Shown here piece after piece: positions 38,556-51,099 of a stretch of 64,000 bases of DNA. The position numbers were made by a program, and so were the translations under genes. Origin of the DNA: Aquila chrysaetos chrysaetos (lineage: Eukaryota; Chordata; Aves; Accipitriformes; Accipitridae); the NCBI RefSeq assembly GCF_900496995.4, contig NC_044006.1:62107204-62171203 (forward strand). The letters run 5' to 3'. Under the pieces are notes generated by a model that searched no databases, was not told the DNA's origin, and saw nothing but the letters and a program-made list of their open reading frames with translations. Position 1 is the first letter of the stretch. Each line of letters begins with the position of its first letter.

Positions 38556-41500
38556 AGGATTATAAAGTATTCACCTTTTATTTCCATGAGTACTTAATGA
38601 GCAACAAATTTAACCACACAAATATCATTGGAACAGATTTTGGGGAAACAGAGCCCTATCTAGTATTACTCACATTAGGGCCTCTTCTGCTCCTATCACA
38701 ATTAGCAAGTAACAATACTTTGCCTGACTTAGCAGAAATGGAGGGTAGTCCTCATAGAGGGAAGCATGGACTTGCCCACTTTGGAGGGTTTCATAAGCTA
38801 GAAAGCCCATCTATCTCTGTAGATTGGTTCAACAAAGTATGAACTATTTCTGTTGTTTTGAAATCTTTCTCCTGTTTTTGCACCCAAAGGCCCCAGCCAG
38901 GCCCGAAGCTCCTTTTTTGAGAAGAGCTGCACAAACAAAGATAAGAACAGGCCTAATTTTGTGCCAAAACGATCTGCAGCAACAAGCTGGGGCATGGTTA
39001 CAGCCATATTTATTGGCATTCCAGCACCATGACTCACGTGGAATTAGCTCTCGAAGTGGAATGATTTGAGTTGAAGAGGTTTACACTTGAGGGATAAACA
39101 GACCAAGGAGATGGGTTGAGAATCCAACCTGCAAGAGATCAAATTTAGGAGAGGATTGGTGTTGGTGCAGTACAACTTTCTTAGTTACTGGGCTTTTTCT
39201 TTTTTTTTTTTCTTCCCCAGCATTGAGGGCAAGGTTTTTGGTCAGTGATGCTAACCTTTAAGAGTTAATCGAGTACCAGCAGTTTGCACTGCCTTTGTAC
39301 TAGGTGAACGTACTTCTTTTTTTAACTTGCCACTAAGTCAAAGTGTGAATATTCAGTGACTAAAATGAGGCAAAGGATTAGGCCATGAATTAGGGTTTAT
39401 CCTAGAGGATTTTATCTGGATTTTAGTCAGAGTTCACCACCATATTCACAAAATCCCCTAAAGATCAGGCTCATATGAACTCTGCACATGGGACTGCTTG
39501 CTTTATTGGGAGAGTTGATTAAAACCCAGGTTTTCATGTAAGAAAGCTTCTGGTCCACCTATTTTATTGTTAGGGTTCACTTAAAGTCTGGGGAGCAGAC
39601 TCTGCCTTTTGAGAGTCCTACAATAACTTCCCACATTTCCTTGAGTCTGCATTCCCAGGCGTTGTACCCTCCATCTCCATTCACCTCCTACCAACTGGAA
39701 GCTACTGGCAAGTTTATATAAATGTAGTAACTATTTTACATGCAGCCTGTTTCATTTCTTCAGGATTCAGCTCATTTCAGTTAAACGGTGCTAGAAACCA
39801 GTGGCTTGGTGTGCTGCTAATGGGGCAGAGCTCCAGTTAGCTGCTGGTGCAAGTGCAGAACAAACCAGTGTCCTGTGAAATGCACAGCGGGATGCCAGTG
39901 ACACCTAAACCATGCTGGAGACAGAGCAGATGTCAGTGGCAGGAGGAGCAGTAAGGCCAGAAATCTGGATCAGGCCTTGGAGCAGATGGCTCCACGGGCC
40001 ACGGCCTGAGGGTCTGTCTGGGTAGGATGGATAAAAAAAAACTCAGAGAAGAGCCAGAGCTGGGACTGCAGCAGGGTGAGCGATGGCCTCTCTGTTTTGT
40101 TGATACAGGGTGAAGTGCCGCATTAATATAGTAGCTGTGGAGGGCAGTGCATGAAATGGGATCATTTTACTTCAATTAATGGTGGGAGGCATTTCACTTC
40201 TTGGAGGTCCCTTTCTCTCCTCCCCCTGCACCATCTCTGAGCGTGATCCAGACTGGATTCCAAGTGGGAGGAAGAAAGGAAATGCACAATTATTGATTTG
40301 CTCTGCCAAAGTTTGAATAGATTCCTTCTAAAACAAAAGAAAGCTTGTTTAACTGGCCTGGAAAACATGAACGTGTACAACATTATGTACTGCCCTCTTT
40401 GTAACTCTTTCACACTGGGAGATCGTTATAGCATAAGACAGAAAAACATTATCCCAAGTAGCCTGAATTATAAATCCCAAAGGTTGTATTACACTCAAAA
40501 ATCCCTGGGTGATGGCAAGAGTTGGTCTCTTTGCCTTACCTATGCAGGGGACATCAGCCTCCTAGCTCAGCATCTCATTAATTTTTGCACGGCTGGCTTT
40601 CTGCCTCTGCCCAACTCCCAGCTGGTAGCTGAGGCTTCAAAATATTGAATGCAGGAGAAACTCAAGGCAGTTGATCAGAATCTGGAGTAGATCAAAATTC
40701 CTGTCACCTTGCTTGCAATTTGCCAGTCCTTTCCACTCTGGCTGGTGAATTAGTAGGTGTTGAAAAATCTCCTCCTCACAAAGAAATGATCTAGCAGTGG
40801 AAGATCTGCCACCAGTAGACCAGGTGCTGCTTTTCAAGACTTGCACTTCCACCCCAAATGAATTTAAATTCACTTTTAGAATCAGTTCTTGATCTGACTG
40901 TTCTAAATATCCTGGTGTTCCTCCAATATTTCTTAATCTTTTACCAATGCAGTGAACCTTAAATGCCTATGATATTGTGCCTGTGGCCTAACAGCAGCTT
41001 CTGTACAGAGTAATGGGCAGGGGCAGAAAGGTGGCTACAAACCATCTTTGCCATCTTTGCTAATCCTTTTAGCTCAGTTCTCAGCCTAGCTTGGCTATGT
41101 TTGACTCTGCACTAGCTTATGAGAGCAAAATAGTTTGCCAACTGTGACTCCAACTGTAGTCCATGAAATAACTTACACACAGTTCACTTACAGTGAGGTT
41201 ACAGTGAACTTACACAAGCAAATAGGGTCTTGCCACAGTGGCAAGGCATAGAAAATGCCTTGAAGAGCTGAGAATTAGTAATATGGCTTTACTGCAACAA
41301 GCCGTGCTCCCCAGAGCATGTACATAGGCAAGGGTGCACCAGTTATACTGTTGCTACTGACCAATAGGTATTTCTGGCTTTGTAGTGTCCTCAGACACGA
41401 TCCTCTAAAGGCTGCAGTAACTTCAAAAGGTTGGACATTATTGTTGTGGAATTTGTGAGAAGGACTGAGAACACGAGAAGGGGCATTTTTTTTCTTCTTT

Positions 41501-41833
41501 TGTCTTCAGGAATATATTGGCTGAAAGAGGTAAGTAGGAAGAGCATACAAGTATGGCTGATGTCTGTTTTAAGACAGTTGCAAGCTATGAAGGAGCAAAC
41601 AAACTCTAACAGTTACAGTGAAAACGTTTAAAACCAAATTTAACATGAATGTTTCTCTTTTAGAAAATACATGGAGAGACTTCAGTAAGCCACAAGCAGT
41701 GGAAGCTGAAGAGAGCTACCCCATCCAGAAGACGTACCCCAGGATCTGCCAGTGTCATCAGCTGAGGACATTTCTGGAGAAGGACCCTGTTTTGGATGCA
41801 GACTGTAATTACCTGAAATGCTCTCATGACTAA
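41501..41833 (+). other. possible pair of very short exons (weak)
   Basis: A strong pyrimidine tract and AG acceptor (41508-41509) is followed after 20 nt by a GAG|GTAAGT donor (41530). A second acceptor with a CTCTTTTAG tract ends at 41663. It is followed after 21 nt by a weaker GTAAGC donor (41685), or by an open frame to a stop at 41833. The signals are good individually, but frames across them do not give a recognisable protein. It could be a fragment of a non-coding transcript or a chance arrangement. Confidence 0.15.
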
Positions 41834-43127
41834 GTTTTTAGATGTTTTTTACACTTCCCATTTCCTCCTGGGACCAGGAACAAAAAGGCCAAAATATCAC
41901 AAGAAAAGCTAGTTTTGCAGCGTTTTTGGCCACTGCCAGAAGTCAGAGAGCTGGAAATTTTTATGTGAGAGAATGTTTTACTGGTTCCTCATCTGCTGAA
42001 ATATGGGGTATATGTAAATGTCAAATAAATATTAGCTTTCAGGTACTTGACTGAACCCAGACTCTGAAAACTATGAAGACTACCAAAACCTTCTTCTGAC
42101 TATTCATTTTCTTTTGAGTGGGGAGCATGTAGAGAATAGAGGCATGGCCCCAAAAATGGATGCAACTGACACTACTTTCAGGCCTCACACTCTTTTACAA
42201 CACCCTTTGAAGAACACTTAAAATAATTCTCCAGTGCCTTCGTTCATCTGGGTAGGTTAGAAAACAAGACAGTTCAAAACATTCCTTCCTGTTCTGTTTC
42301 TAATAACTTGTTGTTTGGAATAACAAATAATTGAGTGCAGTGAATAGTAATCAATAGAATCAGTGTATCATTGCATCGTTGAACCAACACTGTGGGGAAA
42401 TAAACCTTCAAGGGCCAGGCCATCAGCCAGCTACCTGGCTTTAGGAAGAAACGTGCCCTGGGCAGGCTAACCTTAGACTATCTACTTACAAAGTTACTTG
42501 CACATTTTTGTGAAACACCTGGTATTAACCACTGTCAAAGAAGAAACTAAGTATGATGAATCATTGATCAAATGTGGAAAATGCAGTGCAATTAAGGTGC
42601 AAATGTTTCCCATGCTAGCTTAGTTTTGTGACAACATTTTTAATATTGAAAAACTCCCAAAAGTTCTACAAAGCTCCTTCCCTTTACCCAATTGTCTTTT
42701 CCAAAGAGAGACAGAAAGAGAGACAGACAAGGCCAAAACAGGTCCTGCCCAAGCTGAGTGCTGACCCTGCTTGTTGTGCCAGCAAGATCTTCTTTTTCTC
42801 GTGTCTCTGATTCTCAGTCTATCATTTTCCTCAGGCCGATGGTAGCTATGACAGCAGAATGAGGACAAGGATCCGATCTTCTAAGAACACATCTAGAGAC
42901 GAAAATCTCCAGCTTTCTGTTCTCTGACTTGGTTTGCCACATCACTTTGTGAAATCATTCAGGGAGAGATTCTCATCTGAGTTAGGCTGGTAAGAGTATG
43001 GGGATGGCATTTGCATTCAAGCTTTTCAGATGAGTTTGCAGCCTCCCTGTGAATGTGTTTTCGTATTTGAAAAATAAGTTAACCTACCAGGAATTTTATG
43101 GGGACTGAGTAATAAGGCCTGGCTATT
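41834..43127. other. non-coding stretch, no gene seen
   Basis: I see nothing that can be supported apart from an AGAGAGACAG-type purine-rich run near 42,705-42,730. Confidence 0.5.
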
Positions 43128-43262
43128 TACAGAAGAAACACGGGTAGGAAGTAAAACAGAGAATTGAAACCTCTTGCCCAGGCTCACGTGCTGTGGCAGT
43201 GGCAAAGAAATGGGAATAAGCCAGGTCTCCCAAATTCAAGGTTAGTCCACAGCCCTATTTCC
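43128..43262 (-). repeat. MIR-like SINE remnant
   Basis: The plus strand reads as a worn reverse complement of MIR. It has TATTTACAGAAGAAACACGG, then CCTCTTGCCCAGGCTCACGT (MIR: ...ACTTGCCCAAGGTCACACAGC), then GTGGCAGTGGCAAAG, GGGAATAAGCCAGGTCTCCC and a short 3' remainder. The order of blocks is preserved. Confidence 0.6.
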
Positions 43263-46200
43263 AGATTTCCGGAAAGTGTCTGAGAGTTAATGAACCTGCT
43301 AGCTGTTTGTGCATTCCCGTCATCTTAGCTCTCTGTCTTGATACTTTCTGCTGTGTTAAAACAGCTTGACAGCTTGACAGCCCTGGTCTTGAAGCTGGAA
43401 ACCAAGTGAAGCCAGCGATTGCGAGCATTAGACAAATCTTAAAACGCTCCCCTATCATTACACAGAAAGGGAGCTGCCACTCGCCGCTCGGGCAGTTCTG
43501 CCATATACATGGATACAAATGACAAGTGCCAGTGTACAACGGTAAATGCCTAATATATCTTAGTCTACGAGGTGCAGGCTTGAGATAGCTGCCTAGCAGA
43601 GCAATAGATGCACCGCTCCTGACAAAATATGTGCACATGTATGGTCAAAATAATTTATTTGCCTAAAAACTGATGCCAGACTGACTAATTGCCTTGGAGG
43701 CAAGGCTCTTAAAATCAGCAGAAATTCCAGTTGTACTTGGATGCATAGTGAAAATATGAAGGAATCACAAGACCCCCATTTGGGGTTAAAAGCTCTCTGA
43801 AGAAGCTGGCTGGGCGTAACACGGACTTGCTGAGGTACTCTGCCTGGACGATGAAGCCCAGGACAGAGGAAAACTGACTGTAGGTGGGCCAAGCGGGATG
43901 TGGTGTTAGGGAGTTCTTGGTGGACAGCTTTCATCCAGGTATACCAGGAGGGATGTATGGAGGTGTCCCTAGGGCACTTCTCAGCTCTGTGCCCAGCTCA
44001 CTAAGGAAAACCTTGGGCTAGAACCCCGTGGCTTTCCTGCAGGGAAGCTGCTGTACTGTTTCAGGAAAGAAAAATATAAACTGTTATTTTGCCTTTGGCA
44101 AAAGTGAGAAACTCCATTGTCAGGACTCAGTAAGCTTCTGCCTTGCTTATAGTCTACAGGCTTGCTTTTTGTTATGGTTCAACTCCAGCCAAAGCACACC
44201 TGAGACACTCAATTACTGTAATTAATATTTTAGCAATGCCCCAAGCAGAAATTAGGTCCCCACTGAATGGTGTGCTGCCCAAATGCATGCAAAGATAGAC
44301 TTCTTGGCCTTAATAACTTGCAAGCTGAAAGGACAAAGAGTGGTCAGGTTTGTGGGATATAATAGCAGAGACAAATCGAGGGAGGGTGTGATGATAGATG
44401 CATGGCTTGTTGGCTCCATTTCTTTCTGACTCATTTGCTTTACTTATATTACATAAACCTGGATTCAGGGGATGTCATGGGGAAAATATTGTTGAAACAG
44501 GAGACGAGAGGGACTATTGGAATAGGAGGAAAGGTTGGGGGCAATTCAAGCCTGTTGGTGCACTCAGGACCCCAACTGAGTTGTGGGGAGAGGGAAAACA
44601 AAGGAGCAAAAAAGACGAGCAAGAGGAAAAGCTGAGCTCACTCGCCCAACAGCAGCAGAGCAGGAAACTGATGGCTTCTCTTTCTTCTAAAAGATCGTTA
44701 CTTAAAACAATGTTGGGCACCAGCCTTTCCAGTTTCCCTCTTTGCACAGTTGCTAGAAGGGATCTGTGCTGGCTCTTGTCCTGGCCTGGGAAAAGAACCA
44801 GCCAGGGAACTGTGCAGCTTGCCTCCTCTGAGCAGCCTCCACAGAGCCTTGAACCAGACTAGCCCTGAAAATACTATAGTAGCTGGCACAGACTCTTTTG
44901 GTGAAGCCCCCCCCCCGAAAATCAAGCAATCTCATTACCTTGGAGAAGCCAGGCCTTTCTCTAAGCCAAAAGTCAAGCCAGCCTGAGTAAGCCCAATGCT
45001 TTTCAATAGGGAAAAAAACAGAGGGAACCAGAGGACCAAAGTCTTCTACCTACCCAGCTCATTAACTACCCCTCTCAAGACTTGCTGTGAGCTTTCCAGG
45101 CCTCAGAGCTCCAGCTGTCTCAAAGCCACAAGTGCTGTTGGCTCTCTTCTTCCCATGACCAGCTCATTGCTCTGCTGCCTAATGTTTTAAACATACCAGG
45201 AAAAGCATACATGGTGCTAACATTGCAACTGTTGTTTGTGTACAGGATCACTGCCTGGCTAAGACATATCTATCTTTCTCCAGGGACAACAATCCACTGC
45301 AAACCATCTTCAGCAAAAGTATCCTTTACATCTGAGTCCTTTTCTCACCCTCCTCTAATTTCAAGGTATCTTTTCATGCTGAACAGGTGACAAGCATAAT
45401 TTGTTACTTTGCTCGGTACATCACTTTTGTGTAGTAAAGTTCATTTACATGAGTCCATATGCTTTCCTTCACTAAGTGGCTATGAGATTTTTCAGGTGTC
45501 TTCCCGGAACATGGCTCAGCTGAGTGTCTGATGCTCCAACTCAACATTCTAGTTTTGAAACTGTCCCTTTATGAGATTTATTTGGTGGCTATCACCATGA
45601 TAAATAGTGCTTTAAAAGACTTAGTGTGAATACAAACCACATGAATAGCTTCCTAGTTTTATCAGGGTTTTATTGACAAATAGTTTCCAGAGCATGTTTC
45701 TGACCCTCGTCTCATAGCAAATAATGGTGCCTCCTTAAGCCAAAGTTCACCCTACATTAAGGTTTGTCTGTAGCTACACATCTAAAATAGGCAGATAAAA
45801 AATAGAAATGAGCTAATTTGCCAGTGTTTCTGTATTTAAACTTCCCTCTCCTTTGAAGTAAATCCACAGGTATTTAATGATACTGGCTTCCAGAGAACGC
45901 AAGTATTTCCCCAGATAATTATTCTTTGGAAACTTCTGCAGTAACTCTTTTTTAAAACAAAACAGGCAGAGTGGGAAGGCTAACAGGAGAAAGAAAGAAA
46001 GAAAGATCAAAAATGTTACCAGCTCGACAGCAAGGAACTGACAGAATCATGCAGGAAGAGCCTTGGGGCTCTTTTTCCAAATAAATTAAATGGCTGGAGC
46101 CATAGTTGCTTTGTCTTTTTCTTGGGCGTGGGTCATGTAAATCTGAAATGTTTGGGACATAATGGACATCTTGCACATATGCACTTCAATAGCATAATAC

Positions 46201-48014
46201 ATACATAGTAGGGCAGATACTAACCATAACAACTCTTGCTGCATGCTCACCGGAGCAGGAGAAAAGTCTTGCCTTTGCACAATGCATACAGGAAGAATTT
46301 CTGGTTATTAGCAGCCCAGCTAGCTACATATATTTGTCTATATATTCAGTTCTAAAATATAATAACAATTGCTATTATTATAGTTTCTATAATATATTAT
46401 ATTATTTTATAATAGTATTTATCTTAATAATTTATATTATATATTGGGTTTGCTTTCTAGGCATAAATCCAGAAATCCTGGAAATGTAGTCAGATTAAGC
46501 CAGTACTAAGACAGCTGGATTAAGATGTTGTTGACTTCCTCCTTGTGCCCGTTGCCCCAGTAGTTACACCTGGTCTAAAGGGATGGGAAAGGATTCTTTC
46601 CCACCGGTCCCTAAAATGGCAGGAGTCCTGTGACATGACTAATCAACCCCACTTCCTTCAATAAACAAGTGAAATACAGCTACGTATGGAAAACAACCCC
46701 GTACCTGGCAGAGGTTCTCTTCTCCCCTGCAGCTGGTGTTGCAGTTGGTGGTGTCGCTGATTACGAGGATGAGATAAAAATATATCAGCTACAGGAAGTG
46801 TATTGGCACCGGGTCAGCCTCAGAGCGTGGCTCGAGCTTTTGGGGTCAGGGAAGTTGCTCAGCCCTCCCGCCTAGAAGCACGACAGCGACCAGCAGGCAG
46901 CCAAGACTGCCAGTCCCCGATTGTCCCTCAAAAATGAACACCCATCCCTGAACCCTCTGGAAAGCGTGGTTGACTTTCTCCCCGCTGCAGGGAGGGGGTG
47001 AAGCATTTAGAGAAGGAAACCAGCAGGAACTCGGCACTGACCGCAAGCTTGCGCAGGGCTACTGCAGCTCAGCTGACTCACTCCCCGCTGGCAGCCTGTG
47101 CTCACGGCCAGGCAGGGAGCACAAATTGGCCGCTGACCTATTTGAGAACGGCAGGCACTCACCCCGGCCTTCAGGACAGTGCTTACTCCTCGCTTCGGTT
47201 CATAACTTGCTTGATTTTGGACTGACACTAACTCTGGGGCTTCCCCGTGCAAGAGCAAGTGGTGGATAAAGCCAGGAGCCCAGGCCCAGATTCTGCTACA
47301 GTATTTGAAATAGTTCCCATGAACATGGAAGTAGGACTGGGCTCAGAGGATGTCCTCTGGTTTGAACGTGCAGTTAAGGATTTTTCGGGGAGAGAAATCT
47401 GCCAGTCTATCTTGGTGCCATTCTACTGAAATCAAAGAGGAACTGGTATTTTAATCCCAGACATGCCTTCTATACTTTATGTTAACTCCTAATATTTTCT
47501 GGCAAAAAGAGGTTCAGTGCACGAATTTTGATCGCACTGTCATCACTCCTGCCTGGCATGGCTCCAGAAATGTATGTGTAATTTTCAACCCTATGCACAC
47601 ACTCATTACTGGTTTGGGATTTTAAACAGTTTTAGATAAGAAATACATTCTCCATCCACCTTTAAATAGGGAGTTAGGAACTTGTCTGTGCAGTCCGCCT
47701 GGGCTGGTATCTGGATGGAATAGGAGTCTTAAGTTTTTTGAAACAATGTCTGCTTTTGATATGGTTGCTAAATCTGGTTCTTTTCCTTGTTAAATTTGGC
47801 TGCCTTGATGGGGTAATCCACTCTTCCACAGACCAGATGACTAGAAAAGCTGGTTACATTTTTCAAGCAGTTCTCTTTTGGGATGATCAGGTTACAGCAA
47901 ATGCATTGGCAATTACACAAACAAAAATATATTTTAACTTCAAGGGCTTGGGATTTTTTAGGGTAGCAGTTCTAAGAAATTGCAGAAAATGTGAAAATTG
48001 TAACATATATTAGT
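43263..48014. other. non-coding stretch, no gene seen
   Basis: About 4.7 kb without a supportable gene. It contains an (AAAG)n run near 45,990 and a strongly AT-rich block at 46326-46446. A good CTCTTCTCCCCTGCAG acceptor-like sequence ends at about 46,730 but no matching donor or recognisable frame follows. Confidence 0.5.
46326..46446. repeat. AT-rich low-complexity block
   Basis: About 120 bp of nearly pure A/T with many TATA and ATTA words. It could form hairpins, but no regular repeat unit is visible. Confidence 0.7.
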
Positions 48015-48435
48015 AGAGGCCCACTACAATGGTTAAAAGGCTGGAGCCCATGACTGACTTACAAGGAGAGGCTGAGGCAATTGAGTTTGTTCAGCCTGGA
48101 GAAGGCCAAAAGTGGGGATCTAATTGCTGTCCTAATTATTGGGTAGAAGATGGAGACACATTCTTCTTAGAGGTCAGCAGCCAAAGAGGCAATAGAGACA
48201 AACTTCAAGAAGGAAATTCCGATTAGGAAAAAAATTCCTTGAGGGCAGCCAAACACCAGAACAAGTTGTCCAAAGAGCTTGCAGAGACTTCATCCCTGCA
48301 GGTACTCAAAGCTCAACTGGTCAAGACCCTGAGCAACCTGATCTAATATTGAAGTTAGTCCTGTTTTAAGCAGGGGGTTAGACCGGATGACTTCCAGAAG
48401 CTCTTTCTAACCTGAATTGTGCTTTGATTCTATGA
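48015..48435 (+). mobile_element. CR1 LINE 3' end, 5'-truncated
   Basis: This is the 3' part of a CR1 element in plus orientation. It has GGAGAGGCTGAGGCAATTGA, then TTTGTTCAGCCTGGAGAAGG, GGGGATCTAATTGCTGTC, AGCAGGGGGTTAGACCGGAT, GACTTCCAGAAG and the terminal GATTCTATGA. Block order and the terminal ATTCTATG-type tail match the bird CR1 family as I remember it. It is truncated at the 5' end like most CR1 copies and has no coding capacity. The open frame at 48029-48226 is an accident of this repeat. Confidence 0.9.
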
Positions 48436-50740
48436 AAAATATTGTAACTAGTTACCAAATCAAACGCAAGTTTGACAGGTATACCACAACTTGCACAAGG
48501 TAAAAGAAACTAAATTAATTTTCATTGTGTCAAGAAGTAGTTCTGCCAATATAGGAATATAGCCTACTAATTTTATATTTATTATAAAATTATTTTATCT
48601 TCACCGGTTGTATCTGGGATGCCATATGTGACAGTCTATGCCTGAGGCTCCTGAGGTCCAGCAGCTTCCCAGTGAAGCCAAGATCTTTGCTAAATTCTCA
48701 TTACCAAATATTAGAATAGTTTCTCAGCTCTGCATCACACTGGTTACAGAAGATGCTCCTGGAGCACGTGGTTTTGTTTGTCTTTCATTCTGGAATGCAT
48801 AGATCTCTATTTAATCAATCACAGAAACCACAGGGCTGAAAATTCACTGGGCTGTTTCTGTTCAGACTTCCAGTGATATGTCTGGTGAGGTGAACATTTT
48901 GCTTGCATACACCCAGAAATGGTGCTCTCCATGAAAGAAGGAAGAAGAAGAATAATAGACACATTCTTCTTGATTAGCAGAGTAAAGGGTAACTCTGTAA
49001 CACACCCTGCAGCTATGATAAAAGAGAGATATTTGGGGATGAAATAATAGAACTCAAATCTTTATTGACATGGAGAATTAAATACTGTATGATCATTTCT
49101 CTCTCTCTGGGGCATGCTTCAGAAGTGGGGTTGGACCAAATATGTGGAATACTTCAGGTTTGAACTGACAAGTAATCACAAATTTAAGAGTTCAATATGT
49201 GAAGTAATTTCAAACCTACTCGAAAAAAGACAGGTTTGGGAGGGGTGGGTTTTTTGCGGGGAGAATACTTGTCTGGAGCCAAATCTGAGTTAAGCATTTT
49301 TTCTAACTCCATCATATTCAAAGATATGTATTTAAGACTGTGATTCTTACAGCTGGTCAAATGAATGCCACCCAAAGGTTTTTGTTCCAGAATACTGAAA
49401 ACTAAATATTTACTTTGGAAATAAGGAAATTATTTTGACTTCTTTCTTAAAAAAAGTGGGTTATTTCTTTAAACAAGAAAGTCTTTTGATAATAATTACA
49501 AAATTAAACAGCTCTATTTCAGGGAAAAAAAAGGAACCTCAAAGAATTATTTTGCAGGTTTTTGTTGTTCTCTACAAAATAGAAAAATTCTGCCTCACTG
49601 ATTTCTGTTCTGCAGGTCCGGTACCACACATATTGTGGTAGGACTGAGTGAGTATTTACAAAGCAAGACAACCCCCCCCCCCCCCCCTTCTTAATTAGCA
49701 AATATGGTTGTTAATAAGCTGAAGAATGTGATTTGTTAATTAGTAGTATTATTAATCTGTTGCCTTATTTAGCATTTCCTCCAAATGCCTGTGGTTACAA
49801 ATGTTTCATACATTTTAGGAAAGTGATTACCCTCTTGAAACAGAATATGCTACATTTTGTTATTTTTATTCCTTGATTTATGATTCTGTTTTAAATTTAA
49901 GAGTCATCCAGTCAGGGAAAAACAATACTTGAAAGTACAAACACACAACATGGATAAATGTGCTGAAACACTCAAAGGAAGCTGTTTCAAAGAGCCAAAG
50001 GACTGAAAATTATTTGTACAAGGTATTCCACAAAGAAAGTATGTAAAAAGCAAAATTAAAAACATTAAAAAGCTCAATTCAGATTTTTTTCTCTCTCCAA
50101 AAAGAATGGTAAATCCATAACAAACAGTCCAGCCAGCTCTAGACTCAACTGGGGTCTGATCCAGTCATTATTTTGGTACTTGAAATCAAAAGGGATTTGA
50201 TGGGAATGTATGATAGATTATTTTCTGCACATTTTTAATTGGGTGACTTCTTCCCTTAAAGGGTTCCTAATTTTTCACACATGTCTCCAAACATCCTCTG
50301 CCAATATTAAATTCTGCTCAGATGGATTTTCTGTTGGAGAAAAATTTGGCAGTTACAACTCTTTGGCCGTAATCCAGTAAATCCAGATGGGAGGAGCCAG
50401 CAAATGGAAATGTTTTATATAGATAGTATGTTACTTCTTTGTGCATCCAGATTTACACATTCCTGGAATAAAGTCAGTCATGAACTTTCTTTTGGTTCCT
50501 TTTTGACTTTAAAGAAAAGCTACAGTAGCACAGAACCTTCTTCCTAATCTTTGCAGTTCTCTCTCTGGTCTTTAGTCTACCAGAAGTTACCTGACTGTAT
50601 TTACTATTGCCTACACATCTCTCTCCTTTTGTCCATCTTACTGTATACAACCTGACCAAGGCATTTTTAGAAATGAAAAGTGATTTGGTCAGATGGCTTG
50701 AATAGTCGTCTTAGGCAGGATCAATCTTATTAAGTAGGTG
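48436..50740. other. non-coding stretch, no gene seen
   Basis: AT-rich DNA with no supportable gene. A 16-nt C run lies at 49672-49687. Confidence 0.55.
49672..49687 (+). repeat. 16-nt C homopolymer
   Basis: A pure run of 16 C between GACAA and TTCTT. It is a length-variable tract prone to sequencing error. Confidence 0.9.
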
Positions 50741-50769
50741 AATGCCTTATAATATTATTTCCTCTTTAG

Positions 50770-50957
50770 ATACTCCCTCTTTTAATCTTCTGAAAAGGGA
50801 TTTGACAGAAAGAGAGAGAAAGCATTTGTTAAATTTACTTGAAAAAGAAAAGACTCAGACTTTGGGCGAATACATTAGAGACACTCAGTTCAGAAAGAGA
50901 ACTGGGATTTCCAAGTTTGTAGATGAATATTTAAGTATGGCAATAATGAGCAGTTGA
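50770..50957 (+). CDS. candidate terminal coding exon, unidentified protein
   Basis: A pyrimidine tract and acceptor (TTTCCTCTTTAG, AG at 50768-50769) is followed by a 188-nt segment whose frame, entered in phase 1, is open for about 62 codons to a TGA at 50955-50957. An AATAAA lies at 51089-51094, 132 nt beyond the stop, so the arrangement fits a last exon with a short 3' UTR. The peptide is strongly charged and looks helical, with residues such as LTERERKHLLNLLEKEKTQ in its first half and RKRTGISKFVDEYLSMA near the end. I do not recognise the family and found no convincing upstream exon on this strand. Alternatives are a decayed single exon of a retrocopy or a chance frame in AT-rich DNA. 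Composition is more protein-like than in neighbouring frames. Confidence 0.4.
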
Positions 50958-51088
50958 AATAGTTCAGCCAAGTAAAGCAAGGTAGCTTCAAAAGGCCCCA
51001 AATGGTTACATTCAGATTCCACAATTTCATGAGTGATTATTTTTGCCACAGATTTAAACAAAGTCCATCTTCTTACTCCAGTCTGCTG

Positions 51089-51094
51089 AATAAA
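51089..51094 (+). terminator. polyadenylation signal AATAAA (candidate)
   Basis: A canonical AATAAA hexamer is followed by GTGTCT and a GT-containing stretch. It sits 132 nt after the stop codon of the candidate terminal exon and would end that transcript. AATAAA is common by chance in AT-rich DNA, so its value depends on the exon being real. Confidence 0.3.
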
Positions 51095-51099
51095 GTGTC

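Larger units (their letters stand above)
35568..41500. other. non-coding stretch with simple repeats
   Basis: Nearly 6 kb without a supportable gene. It includes an ATAC/AT-rich tract (36849-36941) and a purine-only GGAA/GAAA tract (38491-38555). A short GC-rich patch at 36,430-36,545 keeps several CpGs. Frames up to 138 codons overlap on both strands and look random. Confidence 0.55.

Noticed and set aside
48029-48226. 65-codon plus-strand ORF
   Set aside because: It lies wholly inside a CR1 3' end.
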